Source: Circinella minor
Lineage: Eukaryota > Mucoromycota > Mucoromycetes > Mucorales > Lichtheimiaceae
Assembly: GCA_016758965.1 (NCBI GenBank)
Contig: JAEPRB010000025.1
Span: 235,997-299,996, forward strand
Direction of reading: 5' to 3'
Length of the DNA stretch: 64,000 bases
The notes under the pieces are model-generated. The model saw only the letters and a program-made list of their open reading frames with translations. It was not told the DNA's origin and did no database searches. A program made the translations under genes and the position numbers. Every line of letters starts with the position of its first letter. Position 1 is the stretch's first letter. Shown here piece after piece: positions 36,126 through 47,600 of this stretch.

Positions 36126-37214
36126 GTCTATGCCGTTTTAAAATAACAAATGATATACGTACATTGGTAATCTCTATCGAGATATTATTAATGTTAATGC
36201 TATTTTTTATTCTACTTGAGTTGTACACTAGTTTTTTTTTTTTCTCATTTTCTATTGTACGCCCAAACAACACAATTATTATTTGTTAGATGTTGCAATA
36301 TTTTTTTTTATTTGTATTTAATTAAGCATATTGAGAAAAGAGCTGATAAACAAATAAAAGTTTTTTTATGTCAATGGAATCCACTATAATGGAACGCGGT
36401 TACTTTTTTTTTTTTTTTTGGTTGATTTGCTACTAAACACGTAAAGATAATCATAATTTGAGATGTATACGTTTAAAATTTTGATGATTTTTATTATGTC
36501 TCCTATAATCCAGCGTCTGTTAAGACATATCGATTGAGACTGCTCAAAAAAAATAAAAAGGTCTTGAGATGTATACCACAAACATTTGAAAAGTCAGTTC
36601 TTCCTTATAAACACTTTTCATATTTTCTACGCAAGTACAACATTGTACCGTAAAAATACAGTAATTATTCTCTGATATAATGAAAATCTGTACCAGATTA
36701 GTGAAATACCAGTTTAACAGGTCAAAGAGAAATGACTGTGATATATTATCCATTCAAAGAAATAATGTTAAGCCAGATTAATGTGACGGGAAAGATTAAT
36801 CATAATGTACATTCTTAAAATTTTCTTTTTCAAACAATTCAGTCTATTATGTATAGGTTGGATAATATCCAATCATTTTAAATATCATACCAAGAGATAG
36901 TACATAAACAAAAACAAACATGCATTTTTTCATGACACACTAAAGTATTTTGTTTATACAACAGAGCATAAAATAAGTGGAACTAATGTAGTTGTTTTAT
37001 TCAACCTCAGTCTACGACCACATGTAATAGTGTATTTTTTTGTTTACATAACCTCAAGAAAATAATACAACAATCATAGTTGTCAAGTATAAAGCTTACT
37101 TTTTATCACATGCAATTCTCTAAGCAAAATTATTATATTGTTGCATACTTAAATCTATCTATAAGTAACTTTTCTCTTCTATGGTTACCCTTTTTTCTAC
37201 ATTCTATTATCAAC
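36126..37214. other. Intergenic upstream of TPR/F-box/LRR gene A
   Basis: AT-rich. Contains a diverged copy of the family 1 inverted-repeat motif at 36690-36739, about 480 bp before the gene A start codon. No gene seen. Confidence 0.5.
36690..36739 (+). repeat. Family 1 motif, distant copy
   Basis: GTACCAGATTAGTGAAATACC, split as TACCAGATTAG and GAAATACC, then AGTTTAACAGG and AATGACTGT. It shares order and spacing with 3171-3213 despite about 20-25 percent substitutions by eye. Confidence 0.5.
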
Positions 37215-39421
37215 ATGAACAATAATATTACAATCACTACTACTGCTGCTGCTGCTGCTGCTGCCACTACATCAGTTCTTGCGCCAAAGCGACTGACTTG
37301 TCTAACTACACTATTTCTTGAACTTGTACAAAATCTTAATAATGCCATTGATAAACACGATTATACCAAAGTAATTGACTATACGACTTTGGGAATTGAC
37401 CAACTACTTTCTAAACAACGAATTATTCTTCTTGACGCGCGCGCATATGCCTATTCTATGCAAAGCCAACCAGATTCAGCTATTGTAGATGCTCATCGTA
37501 TGATTGGACATGCTTCAATGTCACCCGATGGATATTTCCGTAAAGCCAATGTTTTTACAATGTATGGAAAGCAATTGCAAGCAATTGAAGCGTATGATGA
37601 AGCTTTACAAAACGTAGCTCCAGGAGAAGATCAAGATGTTTATATTCGACAATTAGATCAGAACGCATCATGGCACAAAAAAGAAACAAAAGCCAGATCG
37701 ACTTTATTACCATGTTACCCGCTGATATTGTAAATGTCGAAATCATTCCTTTTTTTTCGTCAAGTACAAAGGCTGCATGTTTGACAGTATCAAAATCGTG
37801 GCGTCGAATTATAGTCGATTGCTCAACTTTATGGGAACAACTCTCTGTTAATGACAATGACCAGGAAACTATGCAATTGTTTGGTATGGTTCCTATAATT
37901 GGGTGTCATGTCAACCAGCTTTCAATAAATGCTAAGCTGATGACGATCCTTACAGCTTGCTTTCAATTTATGAAAGATGGACATTTTAGCAAGATGAAAA
38001 CGCTCGAAATCCAAGGTATATGTCACTCTTAAATTTTATTCGACAGTACAAAAAAAAATATCATCGTTTCTAGATATTATTATTAGTTATTATATTATAT
38101 CGAAAAAAAAAAAAACTGACTCTTATATTTAGGAATAGGGAACAACAACCAACAAGAAGGCCTACAAGGTGCAAGAATCATGATTGGATTTTGGAAAGTG
38201 CGTCAAACTCTTACAACATTAGATATTAATGTTGGCGATAGTACAAGTTCAGTAAAATTAGTCGACATACTTTTGACATGTACAAATCTCGTCAACCTAA
38301 AATTCACCACAACTTATCCATTGACTCTATTACTTGGCAACTTTTCGACAATGGAACAGCACAGCTCTCTTATCGATTTGGAAATAAAGTCAAAAGCTAT
38401 TACTGGATCAGATATTGGTATATTATTGCAGCGGTGTGAGCAACTTCGACGACTTGTATTGGACACCTGCGATGAATCAGTTTTTGATGTTATCAACAGG
38501 TATACACCGAACCTGGAAATATTAGCTTATAATACCAATTTTGATATTGAACAGCTTCAACAAAGTGGCAGCGGAAATGTAAAAGGATTAACATCCTTAT
38601 ACATAAACAAGGGAAATGACTCTGTATCTATGAATAGCATTCTACCAGTGATGTACAAAAATAAAGCGACGCTACAAATACTTTATGTAAATATTTCACA
38701 GATATCTGAAGCAGAACTACAGAACCTTTATATAACGCACCCCGACTTTACGTTGAATAACATTAAAAACCTGACATTTTGGTCTTGTACTGGAGCTCAA
38801 CAGTTTATCGTTCGATCGATACGCAATACCAACACTTTGAGACACCTATGTGTAATAAATGTGCACGACATGGATGGGCTTATTGAGACACTTATGATCA
38901 TGCCTCCACTTCTAACTTTGAAATTCTGGGACGTTAATTCAATCACTGGCAGGTCAAGTTTAATTCGTTTGTTTGAGCGATATGCAAGAGCTGTAAAAAA
39001 ATCTCATTTAACACTGAATCAGGCTTACTTTGGTTTCTGTGATATAATATCGGACGAAATACTCTCAGCACTAACCGCCATCAACACATTACAAAAAATA
39101 ACGTTCCGTCAGCTGATCAATGTCTCTGGCGGTGGGATAAACAGTATGTTTGATAAACTTAAGAGTCAGTTGACATACGTTTCTTTAGAAAATATGAATT
39201 CAATAACAGATGATACTATCATTGTTATTGGTAGCCTAAAAAAATTGAACTACCTCAACTTAAGTGCTCTGGATTATGTGACGGACAAAGGCATATATGA
39301 ACTGTTGGGTAGGTTGAGTCCTATGCTGTTGAGCACACTGGTAATCAGACGCTGTTTGAATATAACCAAAAAATGTATAGCAAGTGCAAAACAAAAAATT
39401 AAAATAGTTGAACACAATTAA
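37215..39421 (+). CDS. TPR/F-box/LRR protein A (Dia2/Pof3-like layout), frame break
   Basis: Coding DNA runs 37215-38015 and 38133-39421, joined by one GT-AG intron. An Ala run encoded by GCT repeats follows the start (MNNNITITTT then Ala x7). TPR-like helices occupy about residues 30-140 (ARAYAYSMQSQPDSAIVDAH, YFRKANVFTMYGKQLQAIEA). The F-box follows (FITMLPADIVNVEIIPFF, then KSWRRIIVDCSTLWEQL), then about 480 residues of leucine-rich repeats (QTLTTLDINVGD, CEQLRRLVLDTC, LKKLNYLNLSALDYVTDKGI). TPR, F-box, LRR in that order is the architecture of budding-yeast Dia2 and fission-yeast Pof3, SCF ubiquitin-ligase adaptors acting at replication forks (established knowledge). Oddity: TPR and F-box parts are in different frames. 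The shift fits one missing A in the A-run at 37677-37682. This is either an assembly error or a young pseudogene. AATAAA is at 39462. Confidence 0.75.
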
Positions 39422-40238
39422 TATCATCTTCTTTTTTTTTTTCTTTCAATGTATCTTTTATAATAAAGAATGAAAATTTAATTTTAAAAACTTTACTACA
39501 AATATTAGCACCTGTTTTTATTACCTATACCAGATAAAGTATAGCAAATGAACTTGCTCTACGTACGTACAAGATAATAAATATGTATATAGCCTAACAG
39601 AACAAAAACAATACGTCTTGCTTATATATATGCTATATAACAGACTTTTTTTGTAGTTTGTCAAAAAGGAGGTTTAAAAGTTTTGTATTCGGCCTGATAC
39701 GAGCTTTTGACAGCTTACTTTCATGGAAATGTGGTCTAATGAGATGATTTGCTTTCCCATTTAAAATGAATGTCCGAGAATAAAATCAGTTTTCGGCCTA
39801 TCCTTATGATTGGCCAGCCAGTGCATACAGAAACAGGTTATTGATGCTGGCGTTTTCACCACACACATCGTTATGCATAAAGCCCGTGCATCATTCAGAA
39901 GAATTATGGAGGTAATAGAGGTTCAAAGAGTAGTGTATCGTCAATATTCAATCAAAACTATTTAATAGAACCTCTTTCCCTTATTTTACTTCAAGTCCGG
40001 ACGAGCACTTTTTACTTTCCAGCAACAATTAAAAAAGTACTATTCTTTACATTCCCAAGATATTTAGTAACGGTTACATGCACAGCACAGATTCTTAATT
40101 AAGGGAATAAAATTGAAAGACAGTCAAAGGCTGTGGGTTTTAGTTGCTTTCTCTGTGCATCAAATGATCCTTTCTTTTGTTAAAACATAACTATTTTCTT
40201 GACCTTATATTTTTTTTTCATCTCTATTTTTTCATATA
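39422..40238. other. Spacer between paralogues A and B
   Basis: 3' flank of gene A and promoter of gene B. A TACGTACGTAC run occurs at 39561-39571. No frame with protein-like composition was seen. Confidence 0.5.
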
Positions 40239-42480
40239 ATGTCAGAAAACCGCTCAATCGACAATAATCGAAATCATAATGACGACAATTCACTTTTTCA
40301 TTCCGAGATCGTACCTGATTATTCTGCTTGTCGAATAGCACTTGATCAAGCTAAAGACGCGTTTACAAACACCAACTTTACCAAAGCGTTCGACTTTAGT
40401 AATGCCGCTGTTCATGCCATTCGTAAACAACATATAGACGCGCTCACTCTTCGTGCTGCAACATTAGCCAAAATGGCACGTTTTGAGGCAGCGACAGCAG
40501 ATGCAAAAATGATAATAAATATCGATCCAACTTCACCTGAGGGTTATCTTTGCTATGGTAACTTGTTCACAGTACGTGGTAATCATCGACAAGCAATACG
40601 AATCTATAAAAAAGGGGTTCAACTGATGAAGACAAAAGAGTTTCGAAGTATACTCGAACAGCAATGTGACGTAGCTATAGCAAAAAATAATGAACGAGTT
40701 GATATTATTTCCAAATTTCCATACGATATTACAAACACTATTTTAATGTATCTAGGAATTGAACAGCGATTTATATTACTTGATGTTTCCAAAATATGGC
40801 GCACTATAGTTTCTGAATGTGCTTCAGCATGGTCAAAACTTATACTTTGCAAGCATACCAAGCTGTCTGCATCTATCGCAAAAAGTACAGCATTGATTGG
40901 GATTATCAGCAAACATGTTAAAGACTTGACACTTATGGATTTCGAAAATGCCTCTTTATTTGAGTCTGTATTAACCCAAATGACTGATGGTTGTTTTGGT
41001 AAACTGGAAGCCATTTTTATATCCAGTGAGTTTGTATAATTATAAAAAGGAAATTGATACCTATTATATGTCCTCGATAATTATAGTTTGATACTAATGG
41101 ATCATGGTTATATATATATATATATATATATCATTTATGACGATAGACTGTTTGATACCGAGTACTAAACGATTCTTTGATGCACTTTCTGGTACCACAT
41201 CAACATTAAAGCATATTATTCTTTCTGTGAATTACAGAGACATAAAAAGAAGTCTTGTAGTAGAAATACCACTTAACACATTATTAATGACGTGTCCAAA
41301 TCTGAAAACACTGAATCAATATTTTCCCAATTCCGTTACATTTGAAGGAGTAAAAGGATATCATTATTACGAATCAGCATCCTATGCCATTAGCGCATTG
41401 ACTAGCCTTCAACTTGATTTTAATCACATCACTATTGCTGACTTAAAATGGATCTATGATACCTGCCCTAGATTACGTCGGTTAATTATATGTGGTTGCA
41501 AATCCACATCATTAAATCTGATTCATCATCTTTTCGAGAAAAGGCTGGATCGTCTCTGCTTCGGAATCAACTTATATGAAGTATTCGACGATGGCAATGT
41601 CAATGTAGACGACAAAGCAGTAGTAATGAAAAATACTCAAATATCATCTACTCATAGTAATACATCGCCCAGTAGCACTGGAATGTTACGAGAAGTTGCA
41701 TTAAAGGTTGACAATCCTTACAACTTTATATCACTTTTTTCAAACAATTACACTACCATTCGAACATTACGATTGGTCATAGACAGATTTTGGTATTCTA
41801 CTGATACAGATGAAAAAGAAGCAAAAGAAGGATGGCAATCATTATTGCTTAATATACCTAACCTCAATAATTTACGATTACTTGATGTTTGTGCTGCAGA
41901 TCAAACAACATGTTCTACAATCGTTGCTCCATTGTTAGAAAAGTCACCCAACTTGCGTTGCCTGGAATCTTATACTCCATCCAAACTTGTGGGCCATAAA
42001 GTTATCACCGCCATTATAAATCTACGTCATTTACAAAAACTAGTGATTTCAGAATGTACTTCTAACGATCAAGACATTCAAACTCTATTCCGCTCTTTGG
42101 CAGCAAAGGGAACGAATGAATCAACGTTGGAACACGTTAGTATTATCTATAACGACGACTTTTCCATTGATGGTATCATCGAGTATTTAGCTTCTATTTC
42201 AACCTTACGACACATTGAGTTTGATGCTGTGGATGGGCTCAGTAAAAAGGGTATGACGTTACTGTGTGAAAAGCTTCAAGAACATTCTTGCATTCGCACC
42301 ATCAAGCTTTGTTATTTGGATAACTGTATTGATGATACAATACTTCATTGTTTAGCCAACATTAAAAGGCTAGAGAACTTGTTTTTGACAGGACTTGATA
42401 AAATTACTCCCTCCGGTTTGAATGCTTTTACTAGTACACTTGTTAAATTAACTATAAAATCATGCAGAAATATAAAATGA
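40239..42480 (+). CDS. TPR/F-box/LRR protein B (Dia2/Pof3-like layout)
   Basis: Two exons, 40239-41025 and 41147-42480, give an intact 706-residue protein. The intron has a GTGAGT donor, a TACTAAT branch-point match and an AG acceptor preceded by a (TA)n run. TPR-like helices lie at about residues 28-140 (AKDAFTNTNFTKAFDFSNAA, LRAATLAKMARFEAATADA, YGNLFTVRGNHRQAIRIY). The F-box is at about 155-200 (IISKFPYDITNTILMYLGIE, SKIWRTIVSECASAWSKL). Leucine-rich repeats fill the rest (CPRLRRLIICGC, NLNNLRLLDVCA, INLRHLQKLVISEC, IKRLENLFLTGLDKITPSGL). It lies 0.8 kb downstream of paralogue A on the same strand and matches it domain by domain. By analogy with Dia2/Pof3 it should be an SCF substrate adaptor; its target is unknown. 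AATAAA follows the stop codon immediately. Confidence 0.88.
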
Positions 42481-43922
42481 AATAAAATATATTCTGTAGC
42501 ATTATTGTGTGTATATGATTACTATCTAATACTTCTTGGTTTTATGAACATATAAACTCTTACGTAGTACGTGCTTTATTGGGATATGTAAGCAATATTA
42601 TATAGCACAGAAACATGAGAGCGATTGTATCGTTTTATTAAAGTAATTTGAATTATCAATCCTTGAAATGTCATAAAATGTTGTCTGAGACCTATATTGT
42701 ATTTCATTAGTATGAGTGTTAATTCCTTGTGTCTTTTCTTTCAATTCAAAAAAATAAAATAAAGCAAAAATATGCAGACATGTGAATCTGAATGAAAAAC
42801 TGTTCCGTCGATAGTGACTTAGAAAGTTCAGCCTGATCATTAGTCACTCATCCATTATGAAGAGCGAACCAATTTTTCTCAATTGTATTCGTGAATATTA
42901 TTATCGAATTCAAAAGGATAAAAGAAATTTATATCTATCATTATTCTGTAAATTGTCACGATACTACTAGATCTAGTCTCCACTTGGTATAATTTCAAGA
43001 CAATGAGTATTTTTGCACCCCCGACACTAGATCTAGCTTCTCTTTTGAATAACTTTATCTAACCAAATAATTGATCAAGGATTATGAAAACTGTACATAA
43101 GATAGCCTAGGCTATATATATATTGTATTTTATAATTTATAAGTTCGAGAATATAGTGTGTTGTCATATATATACATCATACTGAAATTGGTTGGTAGAT
43201 GATGGAAAAATTGGAGACTAGATATAGCCTTTACTTTTAAAGGTTATTATTTCTCCAGCGACAACAAGAAAAGAGGGCGATCACATTTTAAGATAAAGAC
43301 AACATATATGTCTATAGACTCTATTATCTACTTTGATCAAAACCAAAAAACTGTTTATTTTGCTCTCTTTTAAAACCTTCGTTCTATGTTCTGTCAGTAC
43401 AAGAACACAAGAAAGTATATTGAGCCATCGTGCTTCAGGGGGGGAAAGCATAATTATTATCATATGTTCATTTTTACATAATAGTATATATCATTAAAAT
43501 TGACCTTTGATTAGTTGTTGCCTCATTATCCATATAAAACCCTCATTGTTATATATCGTATGACCGAATCAAAACATATTTCTTATCTCCAACCTCAGAC
43601 CAACCTCAGACCAACTAGGGTCCATCCAAAAAAAAAACACCCCTCAACGATCATTTAAAAATCAATAACCATTCAATCTGGTCAATTCCAATCCAAAGCT
43701 CTTGAAATAAGTCTAAATACAAATTGTTCTAAATTGATAATTTTATGTAATTATTTTTTTTTTAAAAAAAGAAGGGGTGATGTGGTGCGAAAATACAAAA
43801 AAGTATTAAACAAAAAAAAAATGCTGAGCGAAAATCCATATTATGTTGAATGTTTTGTTGCTGTTGTTGTTAGGTGAGGAGTAAGTGAATAGGTTGTCTT
43901 TTTTTTTTACAATAATGATAAT
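42481..43922. other. Intergenic with a terminal-inverted-repeat element
   Basis: Convergent spacer between gene B and the uS11m gene. The only structure seen is the inverted-repeat element at 42967-43227 and an internal copy of CTAGATCTAG near 43030. Confidence 0.5.
42967..43227. mobile_element. MITE-like element, 261 bp
   Basis: The left end CTAGATCTAGTCTCCA and the inverse of the right end CTATATCTAGTCTCCA match at 15 of 16 positions. The interior is AT-rich, non-coding, and has a further CTAGATCTAG core at about 43028-43037. Flanking target duplications are not clear, so this could be a simple inverted repeat. Confidence 0.45.
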
Positions 43923-44612
43923 TTAAAGACGTCTAGCCTTCTTTGGTCGACATCCACCAAATGGTACAGGTGTAGCATCTGTCAATCGCTTAACATTCCA
44001 TTTATCGCCAGAAATCAATGCCTTGAAAGCTGCTTCACGACCAGCGCCAAATCCTTTGAGAATAACATGAATATTGTTTACTTGCAAGTTCTTGGCTTGC
44101 TTCTTTTCCAATAATTGGATTGCTGCTTGATGAGCTGCTTCATAACCACTACGTGCTGCCTTTTTAAATCCTGCAGAACCTCCAGAAGTCGTTATCAGTG
44201 GTGAACCATTAGGACGTGTCAATGTGAGAATGGTATTGTTGGGTGAGGAGTTAATATGAAGTTGGTGGAATTCTTGAGTCACATGGTGCAAGTGTTCAGA
44301 AAGGAATTTCATGTCAAAATCTTGAGAGCCTTTTCCTTCTCGATGTTTTAGTCGTTGCATAGAATCACCCAATACATTTTGTACTTCGTCTTTGCGTTGT
44401 TTTGCGTCGCTCAGAATGCTGAAAATAGCTGAAACATTGCTTTTTTGATCCTTGTTGTTGTTGGAGGTGGTGGTGTCGTCATTAGTTTGTGGGGTATTTT
44501 CGCTTCCTTCACCACTGGTGCTAGTTGTATTCCATCGTGCTTGTGTAATTCTACGCAAAGCATTGGGTGCCGCGTGCACCTTACAAAGAGTGCTTCTGTA
44601 CATGGGCAACAT
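43923..44612 (-). CDS. MRPS11: Mitochondrial small-subunit ribosomal protein uS11m
   Basis: A single-exon frame of 229 residues from ATG 44612, the first ATG in this frame. The N-terminus (MLPMYRSTLCKVHAAPNALR, RITQARWNTT) is basic and Ser/Thr-rich, consistent with a mitochondrial presequence. A low-complexity Asn/Thr/Asp linker follows. The C-terminal about 110 residues form the uS11 fold: NTILTLTRPNGSPLITTSGG, then FKKAARSGYEAAHQAAIQL, then VILKGFGAGREAAFKAL, and the conserved basic end FGGCRPKKARRL. uS11 sits on the platform of the small subunit near the mRNA exit. The family assignment is firm; the mitochondrial destination rests on the extension. Confidence 0.93.
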   Translation of the reverse strand: MLPMYRSTLCKVHAAPNALRRITQARWNTTSTSGEGSENTPQTNDDTTTSNNNKDQKSNVSAIFSILSDAKQRKDEVQNVLGDSMQRLKHREGKGSQDFDMKFLSEHLHHVTQEFHQLHINSSPNNTILTLTRPNGSPLITTSGGSAGFKKAARSGYEAAHQAAIQLLEKKQAKNLQVNNIHVILKGFGAGREAAFKALISGDKWNVKRLTDATPVPFGGCRPKKARRL

Positions 44613-47600
44613 TTTGAAGTCAAAAAGAAAGGGCAAGTTTGGGTGTTTAAAAAGCCACAGACCCCGGCACACGACGAAATTGTGGTAAAAGTATATTCCG
44701 CTGAGTTCTCAGTCAACATGTCAAATCACTGTAACGATAACCACTTACTTTTATAATGTAACTATAACCACACCAAAATTCCTATAGCGAATCAAATTCT
44801 AAATTTTCAAAGCATTACTTAATAGATATCATACTCTTAACTATATTTTACTCTTCTGCATACTGATAGTAACTGAACATCATCACGAGGATACTGCACA
44901 TATTTGTCATAAACGCTGCATATTTGGTTAACAATGGATCGGACTTCAACCTTTCACCGCCATCCTCTCTCTCACTCCAAAGCAAGAGATAGAATCCTCT
45001 CGTTTCCTTTCCGTAGAATACAAGAGCGTATCCTGGAGACACTATGTTCGCAAGTGTTTCGTGTACAAGAAAAAAGTATCTTTTTACCCAAATCATTATA
45101 TGATTGTTTATGAAATCAGAAACTGAGAGAAACTATAGACGAAAGTATAATTTTGTACAGAAAAACGCTTCAGATGTGTACTTTATCTTTATAGTTATCC
45201 GTAATAAAATTTTATTTATTAATATCTTATAACTTTATTTGAGCAACAAATATTCTTTTTAATATATAGAAAAAGCAGTTTGAGTTATCGTAGTAGGCAA
45301 TAATAAATCTAAACGAGAGATTTCTGCTTTGGTCAAAGCCAAAATGATCACCAAGTTCAATGTCATATCTTTGTCCATCTTTTTCATCAAGTATTGCTTT
45401 CATACTAGCACTTCCAGGCATACATACAAATGTGATTCTAAACACGTTCTCAAGATTTTCAGGGTACCAAAAACAGCGGTCGCAAATGAGTGCGCTAGAT
45501 GTTACATGAGATGAAAACTTTTGCTTTTCCCCCTTTTATCATCTAATTGTTGTGGTTTCTTAATTAACTTCTTTGTTCAGTCTTTGATTATTTTTTATAT
45601 AGTGTTTGCGGTTAATCTGAAAAAGAATTTGTAAACAGTAAAACATTAAATAATTTGATCCATATGGAAGGTCGAAAGTGAAATCTCTGCTTCACCTCCT
45701 AATAAACTTTGATCATTGAGTTAGATATATTTTTATTGGCTAAACATTGATTTCCCTCTGGTGTTTGGACATATATATATAAGAGTCCTTCCTGCTGGTT
45801 ACTCTAAAAGTCATACCGTTTTATTATCGTATACTTCGCGTTCTCACATATGCCTTTATATAAATACTCTCCGTCAAACAAACTGTCCAACTGCTTTCGA
45901 TTCTTAGTACGTTACACACTCTTACAAGTACCGTAATCTCGAAAATATCAAAGCTTTAGAAGTGCATAATATGAACAAACTTATCTCCAACCTATCTGTC
46001 TTTCTGTTTTCAGGATTCTAAATATAATGATGTGTTTGACCAACAGCAGCCAAGATGGTTTTACGGTACTCTCTCGAAGTAACAGGTGTTTCTGGTCAAC
46101 TTTATTTTCCAACACAATATATTTTCTTCCATTATCATCAAATTATATTCCAATTTTACCTTTATTATAAAAAAGAAAAGCTATAAGAGTAAATGTGGTA
46201 TGCGATAAGCAGTAAAAAAAGTTTTTCTTGTAACGAACAAGTGGGAGACAAGTAGGCTGTCAAACGTGAGAACCGTAGCTCGGAATAGTTCTGTAAGACG
46301 GTAGGGAAGATTTAACAAACAAGCAGAAGGGTTATTTGTCATTTTATTTCTATTGCTCTTAAAATATAAGTTGTGTTAACCAAACATGTACTCTTTTCAT
46401 CATTTGTTTTATGCGTTTTGATAATAAACACTCTATAAAGCAACCAAAAAATCAAAAATAATTCACTGAAATGGGATTATCTTCCATCGGTGCACTTAAA
46501 TTATCAAAGCCCCCACATTTAGTTTACAGTTTATTATATAATATATTACATACCACATGACAAACTTAATAACACAATTCAATACTATTTATAGTCCAGC
46601 AAATGAAAAAAAAAATAGTCTTGTATATGTACATTGTGAAACGATGATATCATGGAATAACATTTTTTTATATATCACTTTAATAGGTGAATACATCAAG
46701 GTTGTTCAACTAAATATAAAAAATGTAGAAAGTCACTAGCTTGAATATATTCGCACACAATGTAACCAAGATCAGTCATGTATTAAGCGTTATATATGTT
46801 TTTGTTGATTTTTTTCTTCTTTTGTATCAGGTTCCGCAAATTGAACCGTGAGACTTTCAGACCAACACAGATTCTTGCTGTGGCTTCATATAGAAAAAGA
46901 GTACTATTTACTAATCCTCATTAATAATAATAAAGGTGGGCCGAAGGGCTTTGTTTTGAAACTAACATTCTTTTATTGACAGAACATGTGGGTGAAAATA
47001 AATACTCAATAATGTATTCAAAATGCATATGATGGTTTGAATCTTTATTCTGGCGATTTCAAACTCCATATACTTCTTACTGCATTGATTGAAGTACTCA
47101 CTGAGAGCGAAAGTAATCCGATGGTAGAAGTAGGTTTCGGTCAATATAACGGCATCTAGGTATCGAAGGGAATGCAGAATCTATAAGCAATGGTATCTGT
47201 GTAGCATAATTGTTTTCAACAGAAATCATATATAATCACGTTTCAATCTATCATGTATTAGCTCGCGATCATAGGAAACCTGAGGTTCACAAAGATGGGA
47301 AAAAATAATTTATGATCAGACCGCAGCATGGATTGGCGAAAAAAAAAACTACACCTTTTGAATACTACATTGTACATTTAAAATGATGGACATGTACTTG
47401 TTCATACTAGGAGACTATATTTTTTGTTGGTCTTTATACACAGAAACAAGTTAAGTTGCTATGATATAGTCATAATTCTGGGGAAGTAATCTTCTCATTA
47501 ATTTGTCGTTAAAATATTCAATGTTCCATTTAATTGCCAAAACACAAAGAGGCTGAATACTCATTACTCTAGCTATCATCTTATGGCAAACACCGATACG

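Noticed and set aside
37677..37683. Programmed -1 ribosomal frameshift in TPR/F-box/LRR gene A
   Set aside because: The zero-frame codons are CAC AAA AAA, which is not an X-XXY-YYZ slippery heptamer in the right register; a lost A is simpler.
41041..41146. Upstream ATG at 41104 as start of a separate LRR protein
   Set aside because: It lies in the (TA)n part of an intron; donor GTGAGT, TACTAAT branch site and AG at 41146 join the flanking exons in phase.
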